In this document: positions 25,005 to 33,528 of the stretch, piece after piece | Numbering within the stretch: position 1 is the first letter of the stretch | Layout: every line of letters begins with the position of its first letter | From: an uncultured Pelagibacteraceae bacterium | Lineage (GTDB): Bacteria; Pseudomonadota; Alphaproteobacteria; Pelagibacterales; Pelagibacteraceae | Assembly: GCA_902597875.1 (NCBI GenBank) | Contig: CACJZK010000005.1 | Coordinates: forward strand, 1-64,000 | Reading direction: 5' to 3' | DNA length: 64,000 nt | The notes under the pieces: generated by a model | What the model was told of the DNA's origin: nothing | The model's input: only the letters and a program-made list of their open reading frames with translations | The model's database searches: none | Made by a program: the position numbers and the translations under genes

Positions 25005-25827
25005 AACATTCTAAAGTATTTTTAAGTAAACATGCAATTGTCATTGGTCCTACACCGCCTGGGACAGGAGTAATAGCTTTGGCCTTGTCTTTAACTTCTT
25101 CAAAATTTACATCTCCAACTATTTTTTCACCAACTTTATTAATACCAACATCAATGACTATTGACTCCTTTTTTATCCAATCTGCTTGGATTAGTTTTGC
25201 TACGCCAACAGCTGCAACTAAAATATCTGCTTTTTGACACTCAGCTTTCAAATTTTTGGTTTTGCTATGTACTATAGTTACAGTACAATTTTCTTTAAGT
25301 AAAAGTTGAGCCATGGGTTTTCCGTTTAAATTAGATCTTCCGACTATTACAGCATGTTTGCCAGTAAGATTTCTTTCTATTTTTTTTATTAACAAAAGAC
25401 ATCCTAAAGGGGTACAAGGAATTATCGCTTTGTACCCTGAAGCAAGATTACCAACATTTATTGGATTAAATCCATCCACATCCTTTAAAGGATTAATTGC
25501 ATTAATAATCTTTTCTTTGCTTATATGTTTAGGCAAAGGTAGTTGGACTAATATTCCAGATACATTCTCGTTGTTGTTCAATTCCTGAATTTTTTTTAAA
25601 ACCTCTTTTTCTGTTACATCATTTTGATACTTTATAATTTCTGAATTTATGCCCACTTCAATAGAGCTTTTTTGTTTATTTCTTACATAAATCTCACTGG
25701 GAGGATAATTCCCTATTAAAATCACCGAAAGGCCAGGTACTTTATCTTTCTTAAGCTTAATAGAATCTATCTCTTTCTTGATTTCTTGCCTAATTAATTG
25801 TGATTCTTTTTTTCCGTCAATAATCAT
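24991..25827 (-). CDS. folD: Methylene-tetrahydrofolate dehydrogenase / methenyl-tetrahydrofolate cyclohydrolase
   Basis: A 278-residue bifunctional enzyme interconverting 5,10-methylene- and 10-formyl-tetrahydrofolate. The catalytic lysine is Lys51 in the YVRNK motif. The Rossmann-like part has VGRSNLNGKPMAQLL and the C-terminal PVPGGVGPMTIACLL is a family signature. It overlaps the yggT-family start by four bases. PanB in this window uses the same folate pool. Confidence 0.95.
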   Translation of the reverse strand: MIIDGKKESQLIRQEIKKEIDSIKLKKDKVPGLSVILIGNYPPSEIYVRNKQKSSIEVGINSEIIKYQNDVTEKEVLKKIQELNNNENVSGILVQLPLPKHISKEKIINAINPLKDVDGFNPINVGNLASGYKAIIPCTPLGCLLLIKKIERNLTGKHAVIVGRSNLNGKPMAQLLLKENCTVTIVHSKTKNLKAECQKADILVAAVGVAKLIQADWIKKESIVIDVGINKVGEKIVGDVNFEEVKDKAKAITPVPGGVGPMTIACLLKNTLECFKGR

Positions 25828-26111
25828 TGTAAATAAATAAAAATATCTGAGATTAAATCTCTTACAAAATAAATTAATAAAATTAATACAATTGGTGAAA
25901 TATCAACTGAGCCTAAGTTAGGTAAAAATCTTCTTATATAATTTAATGGTGGATCAGTTAATTTATAAGTTACTTCTAAAACCGAAAAAACAAAACGATT
26001 TTGCGTATTAAGAACATTAAAAGCAACCAACCAACTTAGTACTGCATTTATAATTAATACCCATACATATAGATAGATAACGCGATCCATTAATAATATA
26101 AAAGCATTCAT
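25824..26111 (-). CDS. YggT family membrane protein
   Basis: A 95-residue protein with two membrane spans connected by the conserved YggT linker: VLEVTYKLTDPPLNYIRRFLP-LG-VDISPI. In other bacteria YggT proteins are tied to osmotic stress and to cell-division gene clusters. It is translationally coupled to both neighbours (one base with the MscS-like gene, four with folD), so a link to osmotic adaptation is plausible but inferred. Confidence 0.87.
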   Translation of the reverse strand: MNAFILLMDRVIYLYVWVLIINAVLSWLVAFNVLNTQNRFVFSVLEVTYKLTDPPLNYIRRFLPNLGSVDISPIVLILLIYFVRDLISDIFIYLQ

Positions 26112-27202
26112 TATTTTTTCTCCACATATATTGAGGTGCTAGGAAAAGCAAATGAAGCTCCATTGCTTTCTACAATTTCTTTGATTTTTACAGCCAATCT
26201 TTCTTTTACTTTTAACCATTCTCCCCATTCATCAGTTACAGTAAAACATCTTATATATAAGTCTATAGAACTGTCAGAAAACTTGTCTATTCGAACTGCA
26301 TGCTCGGTATCTTCTCCAATCTTAAAATCTTTGTTTGATGTTATAAATTTCTCTATTTGATCTCTTACATTTTTAAGTTGTTCAATTGTAGAGTTATATT
26401 GTAAATTTATTATCCAACTTATTCTCCAGTTCGTTGTCTCAGTAATATTTACTACTGCGTTTTCTGCAAATGAAGAATTAGGTATAGTTGCGATTGATTT
26501 ATCAAATTTTCTTATAACTGTTGATCTAAAACCTATTCTTTCAACTATTCCCTCGATAATACCCTCTACATATATCCAGTCTCCAATCTTAAATCTTTTT
26601 TCTACCAAAACCAGAACACCAGAAATTAAATTTTTAAATAAGTCCTGAGCACCTAAAGCGACTGCAACACCAAATAAACCCAATCCGGCTATTATAGGTG
26701 CAATCTTTATTCCCCATATATCTAAAGTAGCTGCGAAGCCGAAAAAGATTATCAGAATCTTATTTGCTTTAATTACCCAGTTAAGCAAATCTTTTGATAA
26801 CAACTCCTCTACCCTTTTAATTAAAAATGTTATCGGTTCTACAATTTGATGTATTAACCAAAAAATTAAAATTGTTATTAAAGATCGATTTACATTATCT
26901 ACGAAGATTGACATTTTGCCATCAAAATCCATGTATGATGTAGCCATAAATATCCCGAGAACTATCGGGAAAAATTTTACTGGTCCCTCTGAAGCTTCAA
27001 CTAAAGCATCATCAAATTTATTAGAAGTTTTAGCAACATAGTTTTTTAATCTTTGAAGAATAAATTTTGAGATTAAACCTCGTAGCAATAAAAAAAATAA
27101 GAAGATAGCTATTGCTAGTCCAATTTCAGTGAAATTAACTCCGGCAATACCAGTTTGCCAAATTTCTAAAAATAAGTTTTTAAAATTTTCTAATACATTC
27201 AT
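26111..27202 (-). CDS. MscS-family mechanosensitive channel
   Basis: A 363-residue protein with several N-terminal spans and the MscS pore helix segment GLGLFGVAVALGAQDLFKN, followed by the beta domain LVEKRFKIGDWI-VEG--G-VE-IGFRST-IR-FD and TIPNS. This is the standard MscS core that opens under membrane tension to release solutes. It has extra N-terminal spans compared with E. coli MscS (286 residues), similar to YbdG/YnaI-type members. It is cotranscribed with the yggT-like and folD genes. Confidence 0.92.
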   Translation of the reverse strand: MNVLENFKNLFLEIWQTGIAGVNFTEIGLAIAIFLFFLLLRGLISKFILQRLKNYVAKTSNKFDDALVEASEGPVKFFPIVLGIFMATSYMDFDGKMSIFVDNVNRSLITILIFWLIHQIVEPITFLIKRVEELLSKDLLNWVIKANKILIIFFGFAATLDIWGIKIAPIIAGLGLFGVAVALGAQDLFKNLISGVLVLVEKRFKIGDWIYVEGIIEGIVERIGFRSTVIRKFDKSIATIPNSSFAENAVVNITETTNWRISWIINLQYNSTIEQLKNVRDQIEKFITSNKDFKIGEDTEHAVRIDKFSDSSIDLYIRCFTVTDEWGEWLKVKERLAVKIKEIVESNGASFAFPSTSIYVEKK

Positions 27203-27215
27203 TATATTTTATTTC

Positions 27216-27908
27216 TTATAATTTTAATAATTCTTCGCCAGGATTAAATACCTCTATTTTTTTCCACCCAACGAGCTTAAAAAAATCTGCTACTTTTTTA
27301 CTTATACACATAACTGTTGACCCTGTCATTAACGGATATAATGAGTGGTTTTTAATTATTTCAATGAAACTTTGAGCACTTCTCAAAGAATAGACAAAAA
27401 TTAAATCTGGTACATTTTTCTCAATTATCTTTTTGTTTTCTTCACTTAGACTTATTATTTTTTCTGCAGAATAATTAATTATTTTTATTATATCAAAACC
27501 TTCTTTTTTTAATTCACTATCTAAATTATAAGAAATATTGTCACCACAAAAATACGCAATTTTGGATTTTTCACTTATGCTTTTAGAATTTTCTATTAAG
27601 TTTTTTAATGCGTTTACATTTCCGCCTGCCGAAACAGTGTTTTGAAATCCAAATTGTCTAGCTATTTTTTCAGTAATGGAGCCCACACAAAAGCAAATAA
27701 TTTTTTTGTTCTCATTTAATAATTTTAGGTTTCTTACTGCATTAGAACTTGTAAACACAAATGCATTATATTTATCAGGATTAATTGGATTCATATTTAA
27801 TGATAATATTTTTAATGTAGGTAAATGCAAAATCTTATGGCCTTTTGAAAATAACTTCTCCATCAAATCTTCTGAGTCTATTAATGGTCTTGTCATTAAA
27901 ATATTCAT
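27216..27908 (-). CDS. hemD: Uroporphyrinogen-III synthase
   Basis: A 230-residue protein of the poorly conserved HemD family. Recognisable parts are the opening LMTRPLIDSEDL, AFVFTSSNAVRNL and YSLRSAQSF. HemD cyclises hydroxymethylbilane with inversion of ring D. The overlap of four bases with hemC upstream is the usual CD pairing and supports the call. It has no further gene before the mscS-family gene, 13 bases on. hemE lies elsewhere in this window, at 56 kb. Confidence 0.86.
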   Translation of the reverse strand: MNILMTRPLIDSEDLMEKLFSKGHKILHLPTLKILSLNMNPINPDKYNAFVFTSSNAVRNLKLLNENKKIICFCVGSITEKIARQFGFQNTVSAGGNVNALKNLIENSKSISEKSKIAYFCGDNISYNLDSELKKEGFDIIKIINYSAEKIISLSEENKKIIEKNVPDLIFVYSLRSAQSFIEIIKNHSLYPLMTGSTVMCISKKVADFFKLVGWKKIEVFNPGEELLKL

Positions 27909-28825
27909 AATTTTTTTTTAAATTTTAATCCTGCTCGTTTCAAAAGTTCAGCTCCGACGATCTCCCCAATTTTATTTGCATCTTCTTTTTTGCCTTTTAA
28001 TTCATAAAAAAAAGATTCTTCTCCGTTATCAGAAAATAGTTGAGCTTTCAAAAATATCTCGTTTCCAGTTAAAACAGCTAATCCTCCTGCGGCTGTGTCG
28101 CAATCTCCTCCTATGGTTCTTAGCATGCTTCTTTCGGATATTGCACATTGCTCAGTTTCTTTACTATTAATATTTTTTAAAATATTTTTTATTTTTTCAT
28201 CCTCTTCTCTACACTGTACCGCTATTACACCTTGGCCGACAGCAGGTAACATATCTTCGGTGGATATAATTTCTTTTACTTTTTTTTCTAATTTTAAATT
28301 TTTAACACCAGCCAAAGCGAGAATAATTCCATCGTAAAGACCTTCTCCCATTTTTTTGACTCTTGTGTCTATATTTCCCCTTATATTTTTGACTATAACA
28401 TCTTTGTTAATTGATTTTATTTGGAGCTCTCTTCTTCTAGAACTGGATCCGACAATTTTATTTTTTAAATCTTTAAAAGAGTTGTATTTTGTACTTAGTA
28501 GCGCTTCACGGGGATCATTTCTTTGAATATACGAGCCAATTACAAGACCTTTGGTAATCACCGACTCCATATCTTTTAGAGCGTGTACAGCTATATCTAT
28601 ATTTTTTTTTAAAAGACTTTCTTCAATCTCTTTACAAAAAAGCTTTTTTCCTCCAATTTCTGAAAGTTTTTTATCTTTAAAAATATCTCCAGAAGTTTTG
28701 ATTGTTTTAATTACCACGTCTTCTTTAGATAAATCTGTTTGTTTTTTTAGAAGTAGGTTTTTTACTTTATTTGCATAAACCAAAGATAACTTGCTTTCTC
28801 TTGATCCAATTACAATTTTTTTCAT
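27905..28825 (-). CDS. hemC: Porphobilinogen deaminase (hydroxymethylbilane synthase)
   Basis: A 306-residue HemC that polymerises four porphobilinogens. The cofactor-anchoring cysteine is Cys242 in GGDCDTAAGG, and the catalytic Asp85 is in HALKDME. IGSRESKLSL and VGSSSRRRELQ are family signatures. It diverges from tsaD over 62 bases and forms a two-gene unit with hemD. The residues after Cys242 (TAAGG) differ from the more usual VPIGA/TPIAA loop, but the Cys is intact. Confidence 0.94.
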   Translation of the reverse strand: MKKIVIGSRESKLSLVYANKVKNLLLKKQTDLSKEDVVIKTIKTSGDIFKDKKLSEIGGKKLFCKEIEESLLKKNIDIAVHALKDMESVITKGLVIGSYIQRNDPREALLSTKYNSFKDLKNKIVGSSSRRRELQIKSINKDVIVKNIRGNIDTRVKKMGEGLYDGIILALAGVKNLKLEKKVKEIISTEDMLPAVGQGVIAVQCREEDEKIKNILKNINSKETEQCAISERSMLRTIGGDCDTAAGGLAVLTGNEIFLKAQLFSDNGEESFFYELKGKKEDANKIGEIVGAELLKRAGLKFKKKL

Positions 28826-28887
28826 TATTTGTTTATATATTTGAGAAATTTATTTTATACTATTCTAATATATAAACTCATAATTAA

Positions 28888-29967
28888 ATGAAAAAAAAAC
28901 TTAAATTTCTAGGAATCGAGACTAGTTGCGACGAAACAGCGGCATCTGTAGTCCAAGAAAATGATGAGGGAACAGCCAAAGTATTATCAAGTATAGTTTC
29001 AAGTCAAATTAAAGAACATGAAAAGTATGGTGGAGTTGTTCCAGAAATAGCTGCTAGATCCCACGTCGAAAATATAGACTTTATAATTAATAAAGCTCTT
29101 AAGGAAAGCGGGGTTTCAATAAACGAAATAGATGGTGTTGCCGCAACTGCTGGTCCAGGCTTAATAGTTTGTCTAACGGTTGGGTTAAATATTGGAAAAA
29201 CTATTGCTTCTTTTTTAAACAAACCCTTTATTGCTGTGAATCATCTTGAGGGACATGCATTAAGTCCGGGTTTAGAAAATAAAATGAATTTTCCTTATTT
29301 GTTACTATTAATATCAGGAGGTCATTCTCAATATCTAATTGTTAAAAATGTTGACGAATACAAACAATTAGGAACTACAATTGACGATGCTATAGGTGAA
29401 GCATTTGATAAAACTTCAAAAATGTTAGATCTTGGTTATCCTGGGGGACCCAATGTCGAAAGGTTTGCTAAAAAAGGAGATAAAAATTTTTATAAACTTC
29501 CTCAACCAATTATTAATAAAGCTGGATGCAATCTGTCTTTTGCAGGATTAAAAACTGCTGTACTTAGAGAGACAAAAAAAATTAATGGAAATAATAAATT
29601 AAGGTATAATTTAGCTGCTTCTTTTCAAGAAACAATTATTAAAATATTAGAAAAAAAAACGCTTGTAGCTATGGAACAATTTAAAAAAAATACTAGTTTA
29701 GACAAGGGTGTCAAATTTGTTATTGCTGGTGGAGTTGCGGCAAATCAGTCGATTAGAAAAAATTTAATAGAACTTTCAAAAAAAATGAACTTTACACCAA
29801 TTTTTCCAGATCAAAAATATTGTGGCGATAATGCTGCTATGATAGCTTGGGCAGGAATTCAAAGGTTTAAAAAAAAATCAGTTAATGACTTAAATGTCCA
29901 AGCAAGATCAAGATGGCCTCTTGATGAAAGTGCTCCTTTTATGAAGGGCCCAGGTTTAAAGCTCTAA
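28888..29967 (+). CDS. tsaD: tRNA N6-threonylcarbamoyladenosine transferase
   Basis: A 359-residue ASKHA-fold enzyme that transfers threonylcarbamoyl onto A37 of ANN-decoding tRNAs. The metal-binding HLEGH is at 119-123 (His119, His123), the opening is GIETSCDETAAS, and LLISGGHSQY, GxDDAIGEAFDKTSKMLDLGYPGGPN and FAGLKTAV complete the core. It overlaps the EVE-domain gene by one base. The start has AAATGAAAAAAAA context without an evident strong ribosome site, common for this genome. Confidence 0.95.
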   Translation: MKKKLKFLGIETSCDETAASVVQENDEGTAKVLSSIVSSQIKEHEKYGGVVPEIAARSHVENIDFIINKALKESGVSINEIDGVAATAGPGLIVCLTVGLNIGKTIASFLNKPFIAVNHLEGHALSPGLENKMNFPYLLLLISGGHSQYLIVKNVDEYKQLGTTIDDAIGEAFDKTSKMLDLGYPGGPNVERFAKKGDKNFYKLPQPIINKAGCNLSFAGLKTAVLRETKKINGNNKLRYNLAASFQETIIKILEKKTLVAMEQFKKNTSLDKGVKFVIAGGVAANQSIRKNLIELSKKMNFTPIFPDQKYCGDNAAMIAWAGIQRFKKKSVNDLNVQARSRWPLDESAPFMKGPGLKL

Positions 29968-30386
29968 TGATTAAATCATATTGGCTTCTTAAATCCGAAC
30001 CAGATGTATGGTCTATAGATCAACAAAAAAAATCTGGGATTAAGGGTGCAACATGGGATGGTGTACGAAATTATCAAGCTGCAAATAACTTAAAAAAAAT
30101 GAAGAAAGGAGATCTTTGTTTTTTTTATCATTCAAATATTGGAAAAGAAATTGTTGGGGTGGTGGAAGTTATCAAAAGTGCTTTTAGGGACAAAACTGAT
30201 AAGAGTAAAAGGTTTGTCGCGATTCAGGTTAGGTTTAAAAAGAAATTAAAAAAGTCTGTTACCCTTGAAAAAATTAAAAAAAATGAGAAAATTAGTCATT
30301 TGCCTCTAATAAAACAAAGCAGATTATCAGTAATGCCAATAGATTTTAAAAGCTGGAAAGTAATTTGTAAGATGGGTAAAATCTAA
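29967..30386 (+). CDS. EVE domain protein
   Basis: A 139-residue protein that is almost all one EVE domain: YWLLKSEPDVWSIDQQ, GVRNYQAANNLKKMKKGDLCFFYHSN, GVVEV and LPLIKQSRLSVMPI. EVE/PUA-like domains bind modified bases in RNA or DNA. The gene often lies beside tsaD in Alphaproteobacteria, as here (one-base overlap), which hints at tRNA-related work. The function is not established. The C-terminus has the usual SW-xxIC-MG ending. Confidence 0.88.
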   Translation: MIKSYWLLKSEPDVWSIDQQKKSGIKGATWDGVRNYQAANNLKKMKKGDLCFFYHSNIGKEIVGVVEVIKSAFRDKTDKSKRFVAIQVRFKKKLKKSVTLEKIKKNEKISHLPLIKQSRLSVMPIDFKSWKVICKMGKI

Positions 30387-30413
30387 GAATAATTAAAAAA
30401 AAAAGAGGGAAAA

Positions 30414-32492
30414 GTGGGTAGAAGAAGTAGAAAAAAGAAAAAAAGACTTAAAAAATTTAGTAAGTCGAAAAAATCAAGAAAATTTAAAAGAAAAATTAAG
30501 AAAGCAAAAAAACCTAGAAAATTTTCTAAAAAAAATTTATCTTTGAAAGATGATGACGGAAATACGGTTTTTCCAGTTACAGATAGATGGGCAAAACAAG
30601 CACTAGTTAATAGCTCAAAATATAAAAAAAAATATAATTTATCAATCAAAGAAAATGATAAATTTTGGAAGAAAGAAGGAAAAAGAATTTCCTGGATAAA
30701 ACCTTATTCAAAAATCAAAGATGTTAAATACAGTAAAGAAGAAGTAAAAATAAAATGGTACTACGATGGAACTTTAAATGCTTCTTCAAATTGTATCGAT
30801 AGACATTTAAAAAAAAATGGAAAGAAAACTGCGATTATATGGGTTGGAGACAATCCATCTGAGTCAAAAAAAATATCATATAAAGAACTCCATAAAAATG
30901 TCTGTAAAGCTGCAAATGCTTTGAAAAGCATAGGTGTTCAAAAAGGAGATCGAGTTACAATTTATCTGACTATGATTCCTGAGCTAGCCTACACGATGTT
31001 AGCTTGTGCACGTATTGGAGCTATTCATTCAATAATTTTTGGAGGGTTTTCTCCAGACTCTATAGCAACTAGGATTAATGACTGCGACTCTGATTATTTG
31101 ATTACCGCAGACGAAGGAGTAAGAGGTGGAAAAATAATTCCTTTAAAAAAAATTGCTGATGAAGCTCTTCAGCAATGTCCTAATGTAAAGAAATGTGTTG
31201 TAGTTAAAAGAACAGGTAATCAAGTAAATTGGGATCATGAAAGAGATGTTTCATACGAGGAACTTATTTCTAAAGTCTCAGCAAAATGTGAGCCAGAAGA
31301 AATGAATGCTGAAGATCCTTTGTTCATTTTATATACTTCTGGATCTACTGGTAAACCAAAAGGTGTTTTGCATACAACTGGGGGATATATGGTATATGCT
31401 TCCATGACACATCAATATATTTTTGACTACAAACCAAAAGATATTTATTTTTGTAGTGCAGATATAGGTTGGGTCACGGGGCACAGTTATATTATTTATG
31501 GACCTTTATCTAATGCCGCTACAACAGTAATGTTTGAGGGTATTCCGACTTATCCTGATTTTTCTAGATGGTGGCAAATAGTGGATAAATACAAAGTAAA
31601 TATTTTTTATACTGCTCCCACTGCGATTAGAGCATTAATGAAAGAGGGAGATGATCCTGTTAAAAAAACTAGCAGAAAATCTCTTAAATTATTAGGAACA
31701 GTAGGTGAACCAATCAATCCAGAGGCCTGGATGTGGTATTACCAAACTGTTGGGGATTCTAGATGTCCAATAGTTGATACTTGGTGGCAGACAGAAACAG
31801 GTGGTATTCTTATATCGCCACAACCAGGTGCGATTAACTTAAAACCTGGTTCAGCCACAAAACCATTTTATGGGGTTAAACCAGCAATAGTCGATGAGAC
31901 TGGAAAAATCTTAAAAGGTGCTTGTAAAGGAAGACTATGTATGACTGCATCTTGGCCAGGACAAATGAGAACTGTTTATGGAGATCACAAGAGATTCGTA
32001 GATACATATTTTTCTCAATTTGATGGAAAATATTTTACAGGAGACGGTTGTAGAAGAGATAAAGATGGATACTACTGGATAACTGGAAGAGTAGACGATG
32101 TCATTATTGTTTCAGGACATAATCTTGGAACTGCAGAAATTGAGAGTGCTTTTGTTGCTCATCAAAGAGTAGCTGAAGCTGCAGTGGTAGGCTATCCTCA
32201 TGATATTAAAGGTAACGGTTTATACTGCTATGTAACCTTAAATGCAGGTGAACAACCGAGTGGAGATTTAGAAAGAGATTTAAAACTTTGGGTAAGAAAA
32301 CAAATCGGTCCTATTGCTACTCCAGATATAATTCAATTTGCTCCGGCTTTGCCTAAAACTAGATCAGGTAAAATTATGCGAAGAATTCTTAGAAAAATTG
32401 CTGCTAATGAGCACGAACAACTTGGAGATACCACAACTCTTGCTGATCCGAGTGTTGTAGAATCTTTAATTGAAAACAGACAGAATAAATAA
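30414..32492 (+). CDS. acsA: Acetyl-CoA synthetase with a very basic N-terminal tail
   Basis: AcsA activates acetate with ATP and coenzyme A. The adenylate-forming core has Tyr307 followed by [10 protein letters not shown] (308-317), [11 protein letters not shown] and the C-terminal RSGKIMRR with the acetylatable Lys653. The 692-residue length exceeds the usual ~650 because residues 1-41 form a tail with 26 Lys/Arg. The start is a GTG with GAGGG six bases upstream. A later start is possible in principle, but the tail's open frame and ribosome site favour it. The gene lies near the symporter pair at 33.3-35.4 kb. Confidence 0.93.
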   Translation: MGRRSRKKKKRLKKFSKSKKSRKFKRKIKKAKKPRKFSKKNLSLKDDDGNTVFPVTDRWAKQALVNSSKYKKKYNLSIKENDKFWKKEGKRISWIKPYSKIKDVKYSKEEVKIKWYYDGTLNASSNCIDRHLKKNGKKTAIIWVGDNPSESKKISYKELHKNVCKAANALKSIGVQKGDRVTIYLTMIPELAYTMLACARIGAIHSIIFGGFSPDSIATRINDCDSDYLITADEGVRGGKIIPLKKIADEALQQCPNVKKCVVVKRTGNQVNWDHERDVSYEELISKVSAKCEPEEMNAEDPLFILYTSGSTGKPKGVLHTTGGYMVYASMTHQYIFDYKPKDIYFCSADIGWVTGHSYIIYGPLSNAATTVMFEGIPTYPDFSRWWQIVDKYKVNIFYTAPTAIRALMKEGDDPVKKTSRKSLKLLGTVGEPINPEAWMWYYQTVGDSRCPIVDTWWQTETGGILISPQPGAINLKPGSATKPFYGVKPAIVDETGKILKGACKGRLCMTASWPGQMRTVYGDHKRFVDTYFSQFDGKYFTGDGCRRDKDGYYWITGRVDDVIIVSGHNLGTAEIESAFVAHQRVAEAAVVGYPHDIKGNGLYCYVTLNAGEQPSGDLERDLKLWVRKQIGPIATPDIIQFAPALPKTRSGKIMRRILRKIAANEHEQLGDTTTLADPSVVESLIENRQNK

Positions 32493-32495
32493 ATT

Positions 32496-33128
32496 TTAAA
32501 TATCAAAGTGTGAGTTTGCTGTAATTTTTTCAAATTCCGCTTTAACACTATTCCATTTATATTTTATAGAATTAAGAACTATTTCTTTATCCAGTTCTTT
32601 TAAATTATCTGCTATTGGAGACCACTTATAAAGTGCGTTTCCACTGTTTATAAAAGGATCGTCTTGAAAATAAGTTTGCCAATTTATTTTTCCAAATCGA
32701 TTTTCAAAACTCGTCTTTCCATCATTATATATCTTTGAACTCAAGCCATTTGATTTCTGCCTTGCTAAAACGCTTAAAAAAACATCTCTTGAGTCATTTT
32801 TTTTTAGTCCCCTCTTACTCATTAAGTATGAGAAAGAATAAAAAGTACAATCTGCAACCGCTACGACATAAATATTCCATTTTGCAATATCCATTGATTC
32901 TAAAAATTTTTCATCCTCAAACATAATAGTGTGTTTAAAACCCATTCTAGTTTTTATGTATCCATACAAAGTGGTTTGAACTACATGAGCAGATTTTTCT
33001 TCAATGAACGTTTCTAATTGTTGAATGGTGCTTATTGTTTTAAATTTATCAGTAAGTTTTTTTACTGGAAAAATGTATTCCTTTAAGTGTCTTAAGGTTG
33101 AAATTATCTTATTTAGATTCAATCTCAC
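32496..33128 (-). CDS. Hypothetical protein between acs and the symporter genes
   Basis: A 210-residue soluble protein I do not recognise. It starts with a basic amphipathic stretch (MRLNLNKIISTLRHLKEYIFPVKK), contains a possible helix pair, and has aromatic-rich conserved-looking segments such as WNIYVVAVADCTFYSFSYLM, DSRDVFLSVLARQ and PFINSGNALYKWSPIAD. No signal peptide or membrane span is obvious. It is transcribed opposite to acsA, meeting it tail to tail. A conserved hypothetical of unknown role. Confidence 0.7.
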   Translation of the reverse strand: MRLNLNKIISTLRHLKEYIFPVKKLTDKFKTISTIQQLETFIEEKSAHVVQTTLYGYIKTRMGFKHTIMFEDEKFLESMDIAKWNIYVVAVADCTFYSFSYLMSKRGLKKNDSRDVFLSVLARQKSNGLSSKIYNDGKTSFENRFGKINWQTYFQDDPFINSGNALYKWSPIADNLKELDKEIVLNSIKYKWNSVKAEFEKITANSHFDI

Positions 33129-33273
33129 GTTGTATTAATAAAACTATCCTTTATTTTTCCTTTATTTTTCAGTCTTTATAGCACTCAACATTGGTTTTTT
33201 TAACTTTTAATTGGCAACTAGATGGGTATGATCTTACGCATAAATATCGAATAAACAACCTTAAGGGGGAAAT

Positions 33274-33528
33274 ATGTCGAATAAAGAAAAACATTGGGAA
33301 AAGACCAAAAACCATATGATAATTACATTGGCGATTTGGTTCTTCTTTTCAACGGTTATTTTCATGTTCGGAGCTGAAATCAACTCGGCAAGTTTTCTTG
33401 GTTACCCACTAGCATATTATATGACAGCACAAGGATCACTTCTTGCGTTCGTATTATTAATATTCTGGTTTGCTAACAGACAAGAAAAGATTGACGAAGA
33501 GTGCGGCTTTGGAGGGGAGGATGACTAA
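33274..33528 (+). CDS. Sodium/solute symporter small subunit (DUF4212)
   Basis: An 84-residue protein with two spans: a charged N-terminus KEKHWEKTKNHMIITLAIWFFFSTVIFMFGAEI and then GYPLAYYMTAQGSLLAFVLLIFWFANRQ, the pattern of DUF4212. Family members pair with SSS symporters carrying acetate or similar acids. The ribosome site TTAAGGGGGA (33261-33270) is very strong. The stop overlaps the start of the large subunit by one base. The charged tail EKIDEECGFGGEDD is probably cytoplasmic. Confidence 0.87.
   Translation: MSNKEKHWEKTKNHMIITLAIWFFFSTVIFMFGAEINSASFLGYPLAYYMTAQGSLLAFVLLIFWFANRQEKIDEECGFGGEDD

Noticed and set aside
30383-30649. Minus-strand frame over the start of acsA
   Set aside because: Mirror image of the Lys-rich acsA tail (Phe/Leu-rich); no sign of a real gene.
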